Shown piece after piece: positions 15,201 to 23,362 of a stretch of DNA of 64,000 nt. Both the position numbers and the translations under genes were made by a program. The stretch is from Halichondria panicea (lineage: Eukaryota > Porifera > Demospongiae > Suberitida > Halichondriidae). The notes beneath the pieces were generated by a model, which worked only from the letters and a program-made list of their open reading frames with translations, was not told the DNA's origin and did no database searches. How positions within the stretch are numbered: position 1 is the stretch's first letter; every line of letters begins with the position of its first letter. The stretch spans positions 2,944,978-3,008,977 of the forward strand of contig NC_087377.1 in assembly GCF_963675165.1 (NCBI RefSeq). Direction: 5' to 3'.

Positions 15201-18200
15201 TGGCAATCAAAACCTCCCAAGGAAGACCACCTCTCTATAACGGCCAAAAGGCTGTTCCCCTAATGGTGTCCGTTTTATGGAGGTTTCACTGTATATAGTA
15301 GCTTTATGTTATGTAGCTTTGGCACCTCCACTGAGGCGTCAGCACCTGCAGTGCTTTCATTATGGTCAGTATAATTATCCCAGCTGCATGGATGAGATAG
15401 TATAGTGACCGGCTGAGTAGGCAAGTTTTTTTTTGTCTATCCATTAATTGGTGTACAGTATAGAACCTCGATAATCCGGCTTGACAATTTTCTTTGGGCA
15501 TGTCTCTTAAAATATGTGCATGCGCATTGCAGCTGCTACTATGAAAACAGGCCTGCTTATCTTCTGCAGATGCTTGACAACCATGCATGCATGTGGCACT
15601 GCTGTTAAAGGCGTGGTTTCCATTAGATTGTCCGGTTATCTGACCTGCCTCTGCATGTTACCATGCAAATTTTTCCGTATTATTTGATTTTCAGTATAAA
15701 CAATGTGAAAAGGAGTACAAAAACATGTTTCCCTTATAATGCCATGCCCCTTCAATAAAGGGGCGTGGCCAGCGATATACTTGGCTTGGTTTTACAAGAT
15801 ATATCAGTACAAACTCACCACCAGATATATTATAGCTATATAGGGCATGGAGTTACTACAGCTGTATATATAGGGATGCTACTACACTTCAACGTCAACA
15901 TAAGGCCAGTTAACTTATTCTGTATGCTCACAAAAGCAGTGGCGTAGCCAGGGGGTGGCAAAGGGGGAAAATGCCCCCCTTTTTCTGGATCTCTACTATA
16001 CTCTGCTCAAGTTATTGTATCTGATTATCTTGCTGAGCACTCCCTTTCTTCGGAATCTTGCTGGCTAGTATAGGCAAGCAAAACGATTTAGTCTCTAAAC
16101 AGTGAGCTATTCTGGTCTAAATCTATAGACAGTTCTTGTTCTTTGCTAAACCATAGATAGAAGAGGAAGAGGGATTGGTAACAGAAGTACCCTCGTGTAA
16201 CATCCACTTTACCCGCGGTTTAATCGAGGCTGTGTCAACAAGCTAAAGCTGTAGATGGGCTAGGGCAAGCTGATTGCCTATTTCTACACACACTGCATAA
16301 TATACCACAAGCATAATGCTCAGTCTGTGCAACTCACTCATATTTATACAAGACTATAAATAGCAGCTGTTCGCCTAAAACTTTAATTACTGGAATGTCC
16401 CTTTTTACTGGGTGTGATCAGTCAATTAGCAAGTACAACACGTGGCCAGACTGGGCATGTTATAAATTACTGAAAAAGATAATGTCTCGAGAAAACACAA
16501 TTTTCTTATTTTGAGCGAGTAAATAGCCTCGTTTATAGGGCGTAACACAGATAGTTTTCGAGGTTTTACTGCAGATTCAATGGAAAATGATCACGTGAAC
16601 TGCTTCCGTTACCAATCCCTCTTACTCTTAATTCTATCTATGGCTAAACTAGCTTCTTCTAAAACATCAGGCCACACCCAACTAAATAGAGAAGTCAATT
16701 GTGACGTCATAATTAAGAGGTGTGGCTTCCAGTCAAAATTTCGGCGCTGCTGTGCGGATGATAAGTTTTGCCCCTTCTTCCAAAAAATCCTGGCTACACT
16801 CCTTAAAAGGTCACATCTAGTCTTCTAAATCTACATGCAGTTAAATAGTTATACATGCATGAAGGCACTGCCATGCAAAGTGTCCAGACAATCGAGGTTC
16901 CACTGTATTAAGTTTTACAACTTCTAGTGAGATATAGTGGCAGATTACCACATGACCTTTGAAACTCCATGAACCGCTGTAGTAGTGATGTAAAGTCTAT
17001 AGGAAAGCTATAAGCACCAGGGGCGGATCCAAGAAAAATGAAAGGGGGGGGCTAGTAGAGAGGGGCAAAGCCCCGTACGAGGGTGGCGGAGCCACCCAGG
17101 GGGTGGGTGTGGGAGGGGGAGCATCCCCCTCCCGCCTCGCCGGAGGCGAAATTTTTTGCTTTTTTACAATTTGCTCACACTTTTACCTTTGAACTGTCAT
17201 ATTAATAAGTGAATACTGAATATGAAAAAGTTAATACAAAAAACTCGTTCTAATCAACAAAAGGATGTATACTGTAGATGTTACATCTACATTCATGCAC
17301 TCTTGGTACATGAAAGAATCACAATGCCTACCCAGACTGCACTGAGAGTGAGAGGAGGTAAGGCTGCTTCCTTGCAACCAGCTAAAAAGTCTGAGATCTG
17401 CTCCATGTTGCAGCTGCTCAACAGCATGCACAATAGTAGCCTCGATCCCAGGCCGAGTTTTCGCTTTTATAACGGTTAGGCGAACAACTGGGCCTGGTAC
17501 TAGTTGTCTGCGCATGCGTCAATCGTTCGTCAGATTCTGACGAATGGATATTCTCGTTCACTTTCGTGACATTTATATTCGTGTACTATCGTGTACTAGA
17601 AGTCAGTTCCCGTTTTATCATTATTGGAATCGATTGGAATGGCTCTTAGCTGAAGCTTCTCTCTTCTCTGAAGCTTATTCTGAAGACTGAACAACAAGGG
17701 AAGAGGTATAAAGCTTTGTCAAGCTTTATACTTATGTCAGATATTTTTGTGTGGGCCCTATGGCCGGCTATGCTATCAAGTCTTGTTCATGTTTGGCAAG
17801 AATGTAGGTAGACTATAGTTTCATCATTAATATGGTGGATCAAGTGAAGAGTGTGAGCTAGAGAACTTGGTGCTGCCATCATCAGCTCGTCGACAATGAC
17901 ACTATAACCGAGAAATTTAATATGTATAGATCTACACGTATTTAAAATGTCTACTTCTCTGTACAGGAGCAATGGCTAATATCCAGCTATCCCAACAGTG
18001 CTCCTCTTGGCTATACTAACGGACGAGACTGGACAGTTTGAGGTAAGGGTTTTACCGTCTTTGGTTTCTTTTAATATTGTCCTATACTCACAGACACAGG
18101 ACTGGAGTATGACCTGCTCATTCGAGCGTTGCTGGGTAGCTCAGAGACATCAAGAGAATCTACGTTTTCTCAAGCAATGAGTTACGAGTTGGGGCCTGGA

Positions 18201-21200
18201 ATCAGAGAAGTCCAGCAGCCTGCTAAATCTTTTTGAAACGTAATTTGAAGGCATTCAATCATCCTGAAGTTGCCCTGGGTCACTGTAATTGTGCTGCAGC
18301 ACAACTGGCAACTCCCCAGGCCTTTGTGAAGCAGCTCCCTATGTGCATCTTTTGTGTACTCACTCTGTGCATTTTCTGTGTACAAATTTCGATTATTGAT
18401 TTATTAAATATTTTTGCCAACCACAAATATACAATGAAAATTTGACGCATGCGCAGACAACTAGTACCAGGCCCAGTTGTTCGCCTAACCGTTATAAAAG
18501 CGAAAACTCGGCCTGGGATCGAGGCTAGCACAATAGCCTCCTTCACAAGGCCTAGGAAGAGAGGCCTGGGATATGATCGAGGCTACAAACATTGCACAAG
18601 GAGCTGACTCAGCAACAGCAATAGTTGACCTATGCACTTTTATATTAGTTCTAGCTTAGCTAGCTATATATAGCTATAGTATGTCCAGCTAGCTAGCCTA
18701 CATCTTTTATACTCTTAGTAGCTAGACTTGGCTGTTGTCTAGCATCTCTTAAGTCAGTGAGTCTACATGCAGATGCATAAGTAACAAGGTTGGTGGCAAA
18801 ATTGTTGTAACCTCAGACTAGCAATACATATAGGTAGTTTTTTCAAAAGGGGGGGGCTTCAGCCCCTCAAAATCACCCCTGGATCCGCCCCTGAGCACAC
18901 AGAGGAACTATACTGAATGAGAGTTTCTTTGTTTGTCTTTAATTAAAGCACACTACACGTGTCATGATTGACTTGATGCGCATGCGCACACGCAAAGGCC
19001 ATGCATGCAGGCTCTGATAAGAATTTGACCTCATTTCTTGACTTGGAAGATCTGGTCTCACTCTGCATTGCAATGCATATAGAGAATGGACTAGCTATTC
19101 CCAGTGTATGTTTAAAACAGGTTTTAGACAGGACTTGTATATTTCATGTGTTTAGAATTATAAAAGCTTCTTTTGAGAGCTTCCCCAATTCCTGCAACTG
19201 TTTTCTCACTAGCACTATAACTATAGCTAGTGCTCTACTCCAGGTAACGTAAGTTCAGTGAAAGTTTTAGAGTAAAAAGAGATTCAATGCTGCACAGTAT
19301 ATCTAACTTGAATAGCTTTATCTGCCAGTGTTTAACCCTTTCCCCGTTTTAATTAAAACAAGAAAATACAGAATATATAACAATTTTCTTTAAAAATTCA
19401 TATATCATGAACCATACATTGAAATGACTTGTATAACTATTTCCTACAGGTAGCGCAGACCCCAGAGGTATCTTGACACCATCTTCGTTACCTAGCAACT
19501 GACCACCCCACTAATTAGCTATTGTTTACAAACATTCACAATTATGTACACAAATAATATTGTATGAGGGCACAAAGTGGCTAAAGACACTAAATAAGTG
19601 TTCGCAATGTTCTCACGGTGACATGGTTCAATCAGGATCTGCATAAAGTTATCTGTGAGGTCGTACCAGCAGACGCCCTTTTCCCGGGAAATGTTTTCTT
19701 CACCTACACACAGGTTTACAAGTTCAATGGTGGCAAGAGCTTCTTCCTCAGGCCTTCAGGCTCTATATTCTTTAGCTTGAGGTAGCTTCTTATCTAGCTA
19801 TGATCCCAGTCACTATTCTCTCACTCAATAAGGCCATAAGCATTGATATTCTCACTGTCTAGCTGCTCTAGAACCTCACTGAGGTTGTACTACGAAGATC
19901 TTGAAACATTATCAAACGGTCACTTTTCTTTCGACATTATTGTACCAAGCGTACCTCAAAGCAGCATATTAAAGATACCATGTGAAAGAGCAGCTCAATG
20001 CACATGTGCTGGTACCTACAGCATGCGCATAGCTCCAACACAGCGAATTTTTGAAAATTACCACTAGAGTGGCCGTCATATGACGGCTTCAACGGGGAAA
20101 GGGTTAAAATAGTGGTTCACGGTCAGTTTAGACTGGTAGTAAGCCTAGAAACACTAAATACCTGGGTTATTTATACAGATAGACAATAAGTTAAAACAAC
20201 CACAAAGAACGTAATTATATTTACAATAGCACAAATGTTTCTTTAACCTATCTGTTTGTTAAAACAATTACAGGTAGTAATTTTGGCTTACGACATTTCA
20301 TTTAACACCCACTTAGTTATTTCACCTTGGAAAAAATTATTTTAACAACACTTGTTGCATTTTGAGTGGGCAGATCAAAGGAAACACTGTGCCAATATCT
20401 GCCATATGGCCAGGTCAAGCCTGTATCTAGATACTGGCATAGTATGGCTGAAGTTACCTAAAGCCCACCCTCTACCCAGTAACCTGAAACGGTCCCTTTT
20501 ATAGTATAACACTGTCAACAGATTCAGTGGTAGGCAAAAAACGTTTTTCATGCGTCTGGGTGCATTCCACAGCCACCACAAGTAGTTGAAACTAGTTGTC
20601 CTATAAAAGGAGTGATGTGTACACGGAAAGGAATGCACAAGGAATGCAACAAATCAGTTGTTACACAGCTCACTCTGCACACATTGGATATATTGGCTCA
20701 GTAGTGCCTTTGCCCTCGAGGCCTGCGGCCCTCGGGCCTAAGTCATTACTGAGCCAATATATCCCATGTGGCACTCGTGCATGTGTCACAACTATAACAT
20801 AAATATGACTGAATTAACCGCTTGCTGTTATATTCACCACACATTTTTTATAGTGTTCGCCACTGCATGTGAGACATTAATTTTACATGATTAATATTTG
20901 GGGTTATAATTATAATTATAATTTCACCATAATAATTACCACACCCATTACGCAAGTGTTGTACTCAACTGATAATTATAATACAGTTGGCCAAGTAGTG
21001 AACACATAATAATAATTATTACACTTACTCTTGGGGTCAACATTGTGCTGCTCAACTAGTTCCTTCACCACATCCAGTTTGCTCCACTGACATGCTGCAC
21101 ACAGTAAATTGGCTTTGTCTTTATCATCACATGCACAGCCACGGCTCATAAGGTAGAGGGCAACATCCATACAGGCTTTATTATACAGATTATCCAGAGC

Positions 21201-21830
21201 TTTGTCCAGTGGTGACTGTCCCTTATTATCCCTCACATCTGTACAATCAAACACCATTGTTACACGGAATGTGATTTAGCAAGACTTTGTCTCTAATGAG
21301 CAGATACAGACAAACAGCAAGAGAGGAAAAATATACAGTGACTAAATAAAATGAAAGCACCGCGGGTGCTGATGCCTCGGTGGAGATGCCAAAGCTATAT
21401 ATACATAACATAAAGCTATATACTAATAGCTTTTATACACAGTCATAATTATGATGAACATTGCAATTTGCTGCATGCAAACTCAAAGAGTAGGTAATGA
21501 TCGACCATGATTGTTCAGGCTTATAGGTTTGCAGGGGTGGCAAAATAACAGCTGAACAATTTTACTAAAAAAAAAAGTCAACTGTTATTTCATAGTAGAG
21601 TCATGTTGTCCATCCCAGCACCTTTATCAGTATGAGCTCCATGGGTAACAAGTGTTTTCACAATCTCAAGGTAGCCAATATAACAAGCTGTATGTAATGG
21701 AGGCCCCTTATCCGCCCACTCCTCACTCCAGTAGAACTGGTGGTTGGGGTCTGCCCCCTGTTTCAACAGGGATTTCACTTGGATGACATCATTATTGCTT
21801 ACAGCCGTCCATAAGTCCTTGGCTTGAGCA
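1..21830 (-). CDS. Ankyrin-repeat protein with Roc-type P-loop, six exons, 3' part off left edge
   Basis: Model: exons 21622-21830, 21029-21238, 14006-14110, 5896-5991, 4540-4650 and 1-201, read right to left. Every junction matches in phase (exon 1 starts in phase 2, all later junctions are phase 1) and no stop interrupts the joined frame. Exons 1-5 encode ankyrin repeats (PLHTACYIGYLEIVKTLV, TPLHNACEGGSLQVMDLL and similar). Exon 6 encodes the start of a Roc-like GTPase with Walker A GPSGIGKTT. Ankyrin repeats bind proteins and Roc-COR modules act as GTP-dependent switches, probably in the cytosol. The right-edge gene is a paralogue showing the missing C-terminal half (COR plus death domains). 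Introns of up to 8 kb are filled with mobile elements. The true start is unclear: an in-frame ATG lies at 21872-21874, just upstream of exon 1, but a further upstream exon is possible. A pseudogene cannot be excluded because exon 1 has a weak donor. Confidence 0.7.
202..442. other. Intron DNA, nothing recognised
   Basis: AT-rich intronic sequence of the left gene between the Walker A exon and the first pogo-like MITE. No coding or repeat structure was seen. Confidence 0.5.
443..741. mobile_element. pogo/Tigger-like MITE, 299 bp
   Basis: Terminal inverted repeat CAGTAGAACCTCGATTATCC at both ends, flanked by TA (441-442, 742-743). Its two ends match the two ends of the 1.4-kb element at 1019-2437 in inverted orientation, so it is an internal-deletion derivative of that element. 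TA duplications and CAGT.GAACCTCGATTATCC ends are typical of the pogo branch of Tc1/mariner. Confidence 0.85.
757..817. repeat. Near-perfect hairpin, arms about 23 bp
   Basis: AGAGCGCTTTTTCATGCTTG is repeated as its complement after a short loop. One arm recurs near 39930-39960. Its function is unknown. Confidence 0.7.
1019..2437 (+). pseudogene. Degenerate pogo/Tigger-like transposon with transposase remnants
   Basis: Ends are CAGTAGAACCTCGATTATCC and its complement, flanked by TA (1017-1018, 2438-2439). The interior keeps scraps of a plus-strand transposase C terminus: near 1700-1750 KTGRVWVLTSSECLRQ, which resembles the end of a pogo DDE domain, and at 2041-2200 YCCVIEEDIGTGREWLQC followed by CERWIHEDC, a PHD-like zinc finger as found at the tail of such transposases. 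Stops and frame changes break the gene. A short (GATACGGAC)n run lies at about 2150-2190. It is the longest copy of the family in the window. Confidence 0.65.
2440..3256. other. Non-coding intron DNA, no family recognised
   Basis: Unclassified sequence in the ankyrin gene intron, with short GGGAGGGGCTG repeats near 2990-3050. No gene is supported. Confidence 0.4.
3257..3332. repeat. Hairpin with CTCGGGC-GCCCTCG loop (type H4)
   Basis: The arm GGAGTTTATAACAGTAAACC pairs with GGTTTACAGTCATAAACC. The loop holds CTCGGGCTACGCCCTCG. Other hairpins here have different stems but the same loop motif. Confidence 0.7.
3453..4025. mobile_element. MITE, CCGTACTCTACCGAG family, copy 1
   Basis: The left end (CATACTCTACCGAGATTACG, degenerate) and right end (CGTAATCTCGGTAGAGTACG) are inverted repeats next to TA. 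The interior shares long stretches with the copy at 27494-27992. Confidence 0.75.
4134..4433. mobile_element. CAGTGGCGTA-ended element, 300 bp, 5-bp target duplication
   Basis: Starts CAGTGGCGTAGGCAGAGGGG and ends CCTGGCTACGCCACTG. Direct repeat GTAAT flanks it (4129-4133, 4434-4438). Internal ends are rich in G and C runs. Family W in this annotation. Confidence 0.8.
4540..4650 (-). CDS. Ankyrin exon 5 of the left gene
   Basis: Phase 1-1. Encodes DVTDDDDKTPLDRALQWKY then TNVIGYLQSFPKI, the last ankyrin-type repeat before the GTPase exon. Acceptor CTGTCCAG and donor CCAG/GTATGT are good. Confidence 0.8.
4875..5310 (-). repeat. Family E repeat, inverted copy
   Basis: Matches other copies at 9370, 14283, 30770 and 33683: GCTACCAATAGCTAGCG, ACTCGAGAACGAAGCATTAT, then a CA-rich tract and CCGTATATATGCCTCG followed by palindromic GCGCATGCGC. 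The end CCGTATA next to TA links it to the CCGTA-ended MITEs. Confidence 0.75.
5311..5659. other. Intron DNA with a (TA)n run
   Basis: AT-rich, with a TATA repeat near 5457-5480. Nothing else recognised. Confidence 0.4.
5660..5830. repeat. Family E-related repeat with CA tract and GCCTCGAGGC
   Basis: Similar to 23750-23905: GTCGCATTGCAACCGTTGAG, a (CA)n run, then TACGCCTCGAGGCATAA. Likely a diverged branch of family E. Confidence 0.6.
5896..5991 (-). CDS. Ankyrin exon 4 of the left gene, diverged repeat
   Basis: Phase 1-1, 96 bp, flanked by acceptor CACACACAG and donor GTTG/GTGAGT, the same splice context as exon 3. Encodes VVNQAPFMNNPNEGESLLVV then KYLVEKCKCDV, a repeat that keeps the helix-2 pattern LLVVKYLVEK but has lost TPLH (QAPFMN instead). 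Confidence 0.65.
6220..7091. mobile_element. Element with CAGTCTGCCCTAAGAC inverted ends, 872 bp
   Basis: CAGTCTGCCCTAAGAC at the left and GTCTTAGGGCAGACTG at the right, with further inverted similarity inside (AAGACAGGAAGTGC against the complement of TTTCCTGTCTTG). A related end occurs near 35500-35520. No coding capacity was seen. Confidence 0.6.
7646..8600. mobile_element. CAGTGGCG-ended element nested in Q copy 1
   Basis: Left AGTGGCGTATCCAGCTAGGG, right AGAAACGCCACTG. Inner ends carry complementary GCTCAAGCACCCCCC and GAGCACCCTCC. Exact ends are uncertain by a few bases. Confidence 0.6.
7819..8023. mobile_element. MITE, CCGTATAGCGGGTAATTTTCG family, copy 1 (third nesting level)
   Basis: TA-flanked ends CCATATAGCGTGTAATTTTC and GAAAATTACCCGCTATACGG, with many internal TTTCGTGG/CCACGAAA motifs. 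It sits inside the insertion inside family Q. Related copies at 22062 and 38095. Confidence 0.8.
9370..9835 (+). repeat. Family E repeat, copy 2
   Basis: TTATGCCTCAGTGCGCATGC, a (GT)n stretch, ACTGCAACATATGCCCAAGG and the shared AATAATGCTTCGTTC block identify it. ORFs here are repeat-derived. Confidence 0.75.
9877..10423. mobile_element. Long inverted-repeat element, arms about 150 bp
   Basis: The block from AGTGCAAAAAAAATTTTTG through GGTCCAGCACTACTT returns in inverted orientation at about 10262-10423. The left arm carries a small extra stretch. Non-coding foldback-type element; the superfamily is not clear. Confidence 0.75.
10580..10815. mobile_element. MITE, (C)CGTATATAGCGCGAAATTT family
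   Basis: Left TCGTATATAGCGCGAAATTT, right GAAAATTTCGCGCTATA. Inner repeats TTTCGTGG and CCACGAAA resemble the other CCGTA-type MITEs. The right end is degenerate. Confidence 0.65.
10816..11969. other. Intron DNA with two small hairpins
   Basis: Contains a hairpin at 11047-11148 and a TAGCC...GGCTA palindrome at 11231-11299 related to the Mutator-like family. No exon was found. Confidence 0.4.
11047..11148. repeat. Hairpin, arms about 45 bp
   Basis: ATAAAGTTCTTGGTCTTG and ATGCATGCAATAATCATA are both repeated as complements around a 5-base loop. Function unknown. Confidence 0.7.
11970..12700. repeat. Large palindromic element
   Basis: GTTAATTAGCCCCAAAAAAA near 11970 pairs with TTTTTGGGGCTAATTAGC near 12676, and AGATCAAGCTTCAAAAACGA near 12049 pairs with the complementary block near 12540. 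The arms are interrupted. A further weak pairing links 12330-12370 to 13150-13195. Confidence 0.6.
12701..13435. other. Intron DNA, no gene seen
   Basis: Holds the distal arm of the palindrome near 13150-13195. The rest is unclassified. Confidence 0.35.
13436..13810 (+). repeat. Family R1 repeat, copy 1
   Basis: Nearly identical in direct orientation to 20350-20800, from CTTGTTGCATTTTGAGTGGG to CACAACTATAAC. It has lost part of the terminal hairpin present in copy 2. The ORF that looks conserved between the two copies is repeat sequence. Confidence 0.8.
14006..14110 (-). CDS. Ankyrin exon 3 of the left gene
   Basis: A single-repeat exon in phase 1-1: ARGKYNQTPLHNACEGGSLQ followed by VMDLLKKVCKVDN. 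The TPLHNAC signature is classic ankyrin. Acceptor CACACACAG and donor TATG/GTGAGT flank it. It is too short to appear as a long ORF and is found only through splice sites and motif. Confidence 0.8.
14283..14760 (+). repeat. Family E repeat, copy 3
   Basis: Same order as the other copies: GCGCATGC palindrome, ACGGTATATAGTGTG, GT tract, CTGCTACAGCTGCTCAAGGA, then AATAATGCTTCGTTCTCGAG. Confidence 0.75.
14793..15291. mobile_element. pogo-like MITE, CAGTGGAACCTCCATTAACG family, copy 1
   Basis: Inverted ends CAGTGGAACCTCCATTAACG and GGAGGTTTCACTG with TA on both sides. A second copy at 49724-50178 is similar along its length. Confidence 0.8.
15937..16804. mobile_element. CAGTGGCGTAGCC-ended element (family W) with 5-bp duplication
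   Basis: Left CAGTGGCGTAGCCAGGGGG; the right end TCCTGGCTACACTCCTT is a decayed version. AAAAG flanks both sides (15932-15936, 16805-16809). It carries a nested palindromic element at 16151-16643. Confidence 0.7.
16151..16643. mobile_element. Family N element, copy 1
   Basis: CCATAGATAGAAGAGGAAGA...GGGATTGGTAAC at the left and the complement TACCAATCCCTCTT...TCTATCTATGG at the right. Related copies at 31328 and 36284. Confidence 0.75.
17018..18893. mobile_element. CAGGGGCGGATCC-ended element (family W) hosting a Mutator-like element
   Basis: Ends CAGGGGCGGATCCA and TGGATCCGCCCCTG, flanked by AGCAC on both sides. Inside lies the perfect-ended element 17437-18527. GC-rich inner ends contain GCCCCGTACG and CCCGCCTCGCCGG. 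Confidence 0.8.
17437..18527. mobile_element. Mutator-like (MULE-type) element P1 with 84-bp perfect inverted ends
   Basis: Bases 17437-17520 and 18444-18527 are exact reverse complements over all 84 positions, starting TAGCCTCGATCCCAGGCCGA. The 9-bp direct repeat GCACAATAG flanks it (17428-17436, 18528-18536). Long inverted ends plus 9-bp duplications are the Mutator hallmark. No transposase is visible in the 0.9-kb interior, so it is non-autonomous. Perfect arms point to recent insertion. Confidence 0.85.
19336..20103. mobile_element. piggyBac-like non-autonomous element, copy 1
   Basis: TTAA on both sides (19332-19335, 20104-20107). Ends CCCTTTCCCCGTTTTAAT and ACGGGGAAAGGG. A subterminal hairpin GCCGTCATATGACGGC sits near the right end. 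The interior is similar to copy 2 at 54398-55298 (for example GACGCCCTTTTCCCGGGAAA). Confidence 0.85.
20350..20800 (+). repeat. Family R1 repeat, copy 2, with terminal hairpin H3
   Basis: Body as in 13436-13810. The end forms a hairpin with stem GGATATATTGGCTCAGTA and loop GCCCTCGAGGCC...GGCCCTCGGGCC, closing in CACAACTATAAC. Confidence 0.8.
21029..21238 (-). CDS. Ankyrin exon 2 of the left gene
   Basis: Phase 1 at both ends. Reads DVRDNKGQSPLDKALDN, then CAACQWSKLDVVKELVEQHN, which are ankyrin outer- and inner-helix patterns. Acceptor GATTGTACAG and donor AAGA/GTAAGT are both strong. Confidence 0.8.
21365..21592 (-). repeat. Family E end fragment plus family W fragment abutting ankyrin exon 1
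   Basis: GCACCGCGGGTGCTGATGCC through TAGGTAATGATCGACCATG is the family E 3' end, inverted. Then CAGGGGTGGCAAAATAACAG resembles a W-type end and runs straight into the exon 1 reading frame. Confidence 0.5.
21622..21830 (-). CDS. Ankyrin exon 1 of the left gene
   Basis: Encodes about 69 codons, including AKDLWTAVSNNDVIQVKSLL and PLHTACYIGYLEIVKTLV, which are two ankyrin helical repeats. The acceptor TTTGTACAG is good. The donor AAAG/GTGCTG is weak but gives phase 1, which joins exactly to exon 2. Without splicing the frame continues into a TGA at 21590-21592, right where repeat DNA begins, so the exon may have been clipped by an insertion. The frame is also open upstream to ATG 21872-21874, a possible translation start. 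Confidence 0.65.
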
Positions 21831-21909
21831 CTGTACAAATTAGATGATTGGAGGAAGGTCATGCATGCAGTCATACAGAGAATTACTTGATATATTTATA
21901 TGCATGTAT

Positions 21910-22060
21910 CAGGGGCGTAGGCAGGAATTCCAGAAAGGGGGGCTTATAGTCAGTGGTATATAATGCACCTAGTTCTGGTGCTAACCCATATATACGGCAC
22001 GTAACGCCGAAATTGTTGAGGGTTAACCGGTTAACCGGAAGCCAAACCTCCTAATCAATT
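21910..22060. repeat. Left end of a family W element, truncated
   Basis: Begins CAGGGGCGTAGGCAGGAATT followed by a G run. No matching right end was identified. Confidence 0.5.
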
Positions 22061-22061
22061 A

Positions 22062-22213
22062 CCGTATAGCGGGTAATTTTCTGGGGACAAAATTTCGTGG
22101 TTCAGCAATAATTATTGAGACATTTCGTGGGTAATATTTTCGTGGTTGCTGCTTAGATTGTAGGGAAAGGTAGGCAAGGTCGCTTCATTCGTGGGTAAAA
22201 TATTCGTGGTCAG
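22062..22213. mobile_element. CCGTATAGCGGG MITE, copy 2, truncated
   Basis: The left end CCGTATAGCGGGTAATTTTC and internal CATTTCGTGGGTAATATTTT match copy 1. The right end is missing, shortly before the P2 insertion. Confidence 0.65.
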
Positions 22214-22237
22214 ACCTCCAGGAAGTCAGCTCTTATC

Positions 22238-23362
22238 TACCCTCGATTCCAGGCCGCGAAAATAAATGCGGCCTGGTATATACCTTAATTGTATATATGC
22301 GCATGCACGTACATTACCCCAAAAAGGGGGTAATCCGTGTATTTATGAATACTACTGTCAGTAAAATAAACCGTATTATCGTTCTGAAGTTGCAGTCCGT
22401 TTTACGTATATATATTAGTGCAAAGATGACTGATCGAGTTCTTACGCTTTTTATTGTATCAAGCCAAGTCTCTACCTAACGATACCCTACGCTGTATAAG
22501 GAATAGGAAAGGCATGGTGTGTTCCTGTGGGTCCACTGATGAGGCTGTGGTAATCTGGACCAGGCAAGTCTTCTGCTACCAAATCTTGCCTTTATGTTCG
22601 ATAAGAAGTCATGCATTGCTGAAGATAAAGAAGCTTCTGAAAGCTTTTATAAACTTTAACTCGACACTCAGGAAGTTATTCACTCAAGATCTATTGATGT
22701 ATTAAAGAGTCCACCACTCCTCTAATAGCTGGCATGCAGCTCTCTAGCTGTCTAAGAGGCCTTCTTAAACTGCCTCTTTGATAAACAGAGCTAAAAGAAG
22801 CAACACTGCTGCAGCATACCGTATATGCTTAATCAGGAGCCGCGGCTACTAAATGTTTCATTTTGCTGGAAGAGGAGGCTACAATTCAAGAGAGGCCACT
22901 GTTCAAGAGCGGCGTTTATTAGCTCCAGATAATTGATTTGTCATCAAAAGTTGTTTTCACCTGCATAAACTTGAACTCTGCCATGAGAAAGTCTTTGTGA
23001 AGCACTAACAAGCTGCTACTTGTAGCTACGTACATGTAGCTAGCTGCTAGTAATAAATTTTTTGCTGCCACGTGCAGAAATGCTAGAGTCAAAGTTCACT
23101 GAGGCTACTATTTGAGAGCGGCTACTAAATGTTTCATTTTGCTAGCAAGGGAGGCTACTATTTGAGTGCGGCCTTTATACAAGAGCGGCCTCTGATCGAG
23201 CATATACGGTAATTATTTTACTTTGATTAGTGTCTCTGAAAGACTCATACGTATTCTAACTTTGTCCGTTTTTTACAATTTGCATTATGAAATTGCTATT
23301 TCGCACATGCGCAACAAGGTATACCAGGCTGCCTTTCTCTTCGCGGCCTGGAATCGAGGCTA
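22238..23362. mobile_element. Mutator-like element P2 with 9-bp duplication and nested MITE
   Basis: Ends TACCCTCGATTCCAGGCCGC and GCGGCCTGGAATCGAGGCTA. GCTCTTATC flanks both sides. Each end can fold into a CCAGGCCGC/GCGGCCTGG hairpin. The interior (ACCCCAAAAAGGGGGTAATC) matches P3 at 48330. A CCGTA MITE sits inside at 22819-23209. Confidence 0.8.
22819..23209. mobile_element. CCGTATATGCTYGATCAG MITE, copy 1
   Basis: TA-flanked, 391 bp, ends CCGTATATGCTTAATCAG and CTGATCGAGCATATACGG. Inner repeats of GAGGCTACTATTTGAGAGCG type. The same element lies inverted at 24604-24996. Confidence 0.8.

Larger units (their letters stand above)
15456..16905. mobile_element. pogo/Tigger-like MITE split by a nested insertion
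   Basis: Left half from CAGTATAGAACCTCGATAAT to about 15660, right half from about 16870 to GACAATCGAGGTTCCACTG, TA-flanked. The middle holds the element 15937-16804 and other foreign DNA. Confidence 0.65.

Noticed and set aside
13490..20638. ORF starting MHSFPCTHHSFYR conserved at 13.5 and 20.4 kb
   Set aside because: Both lie in copies of family R1; conservation is that of a recent repeat.
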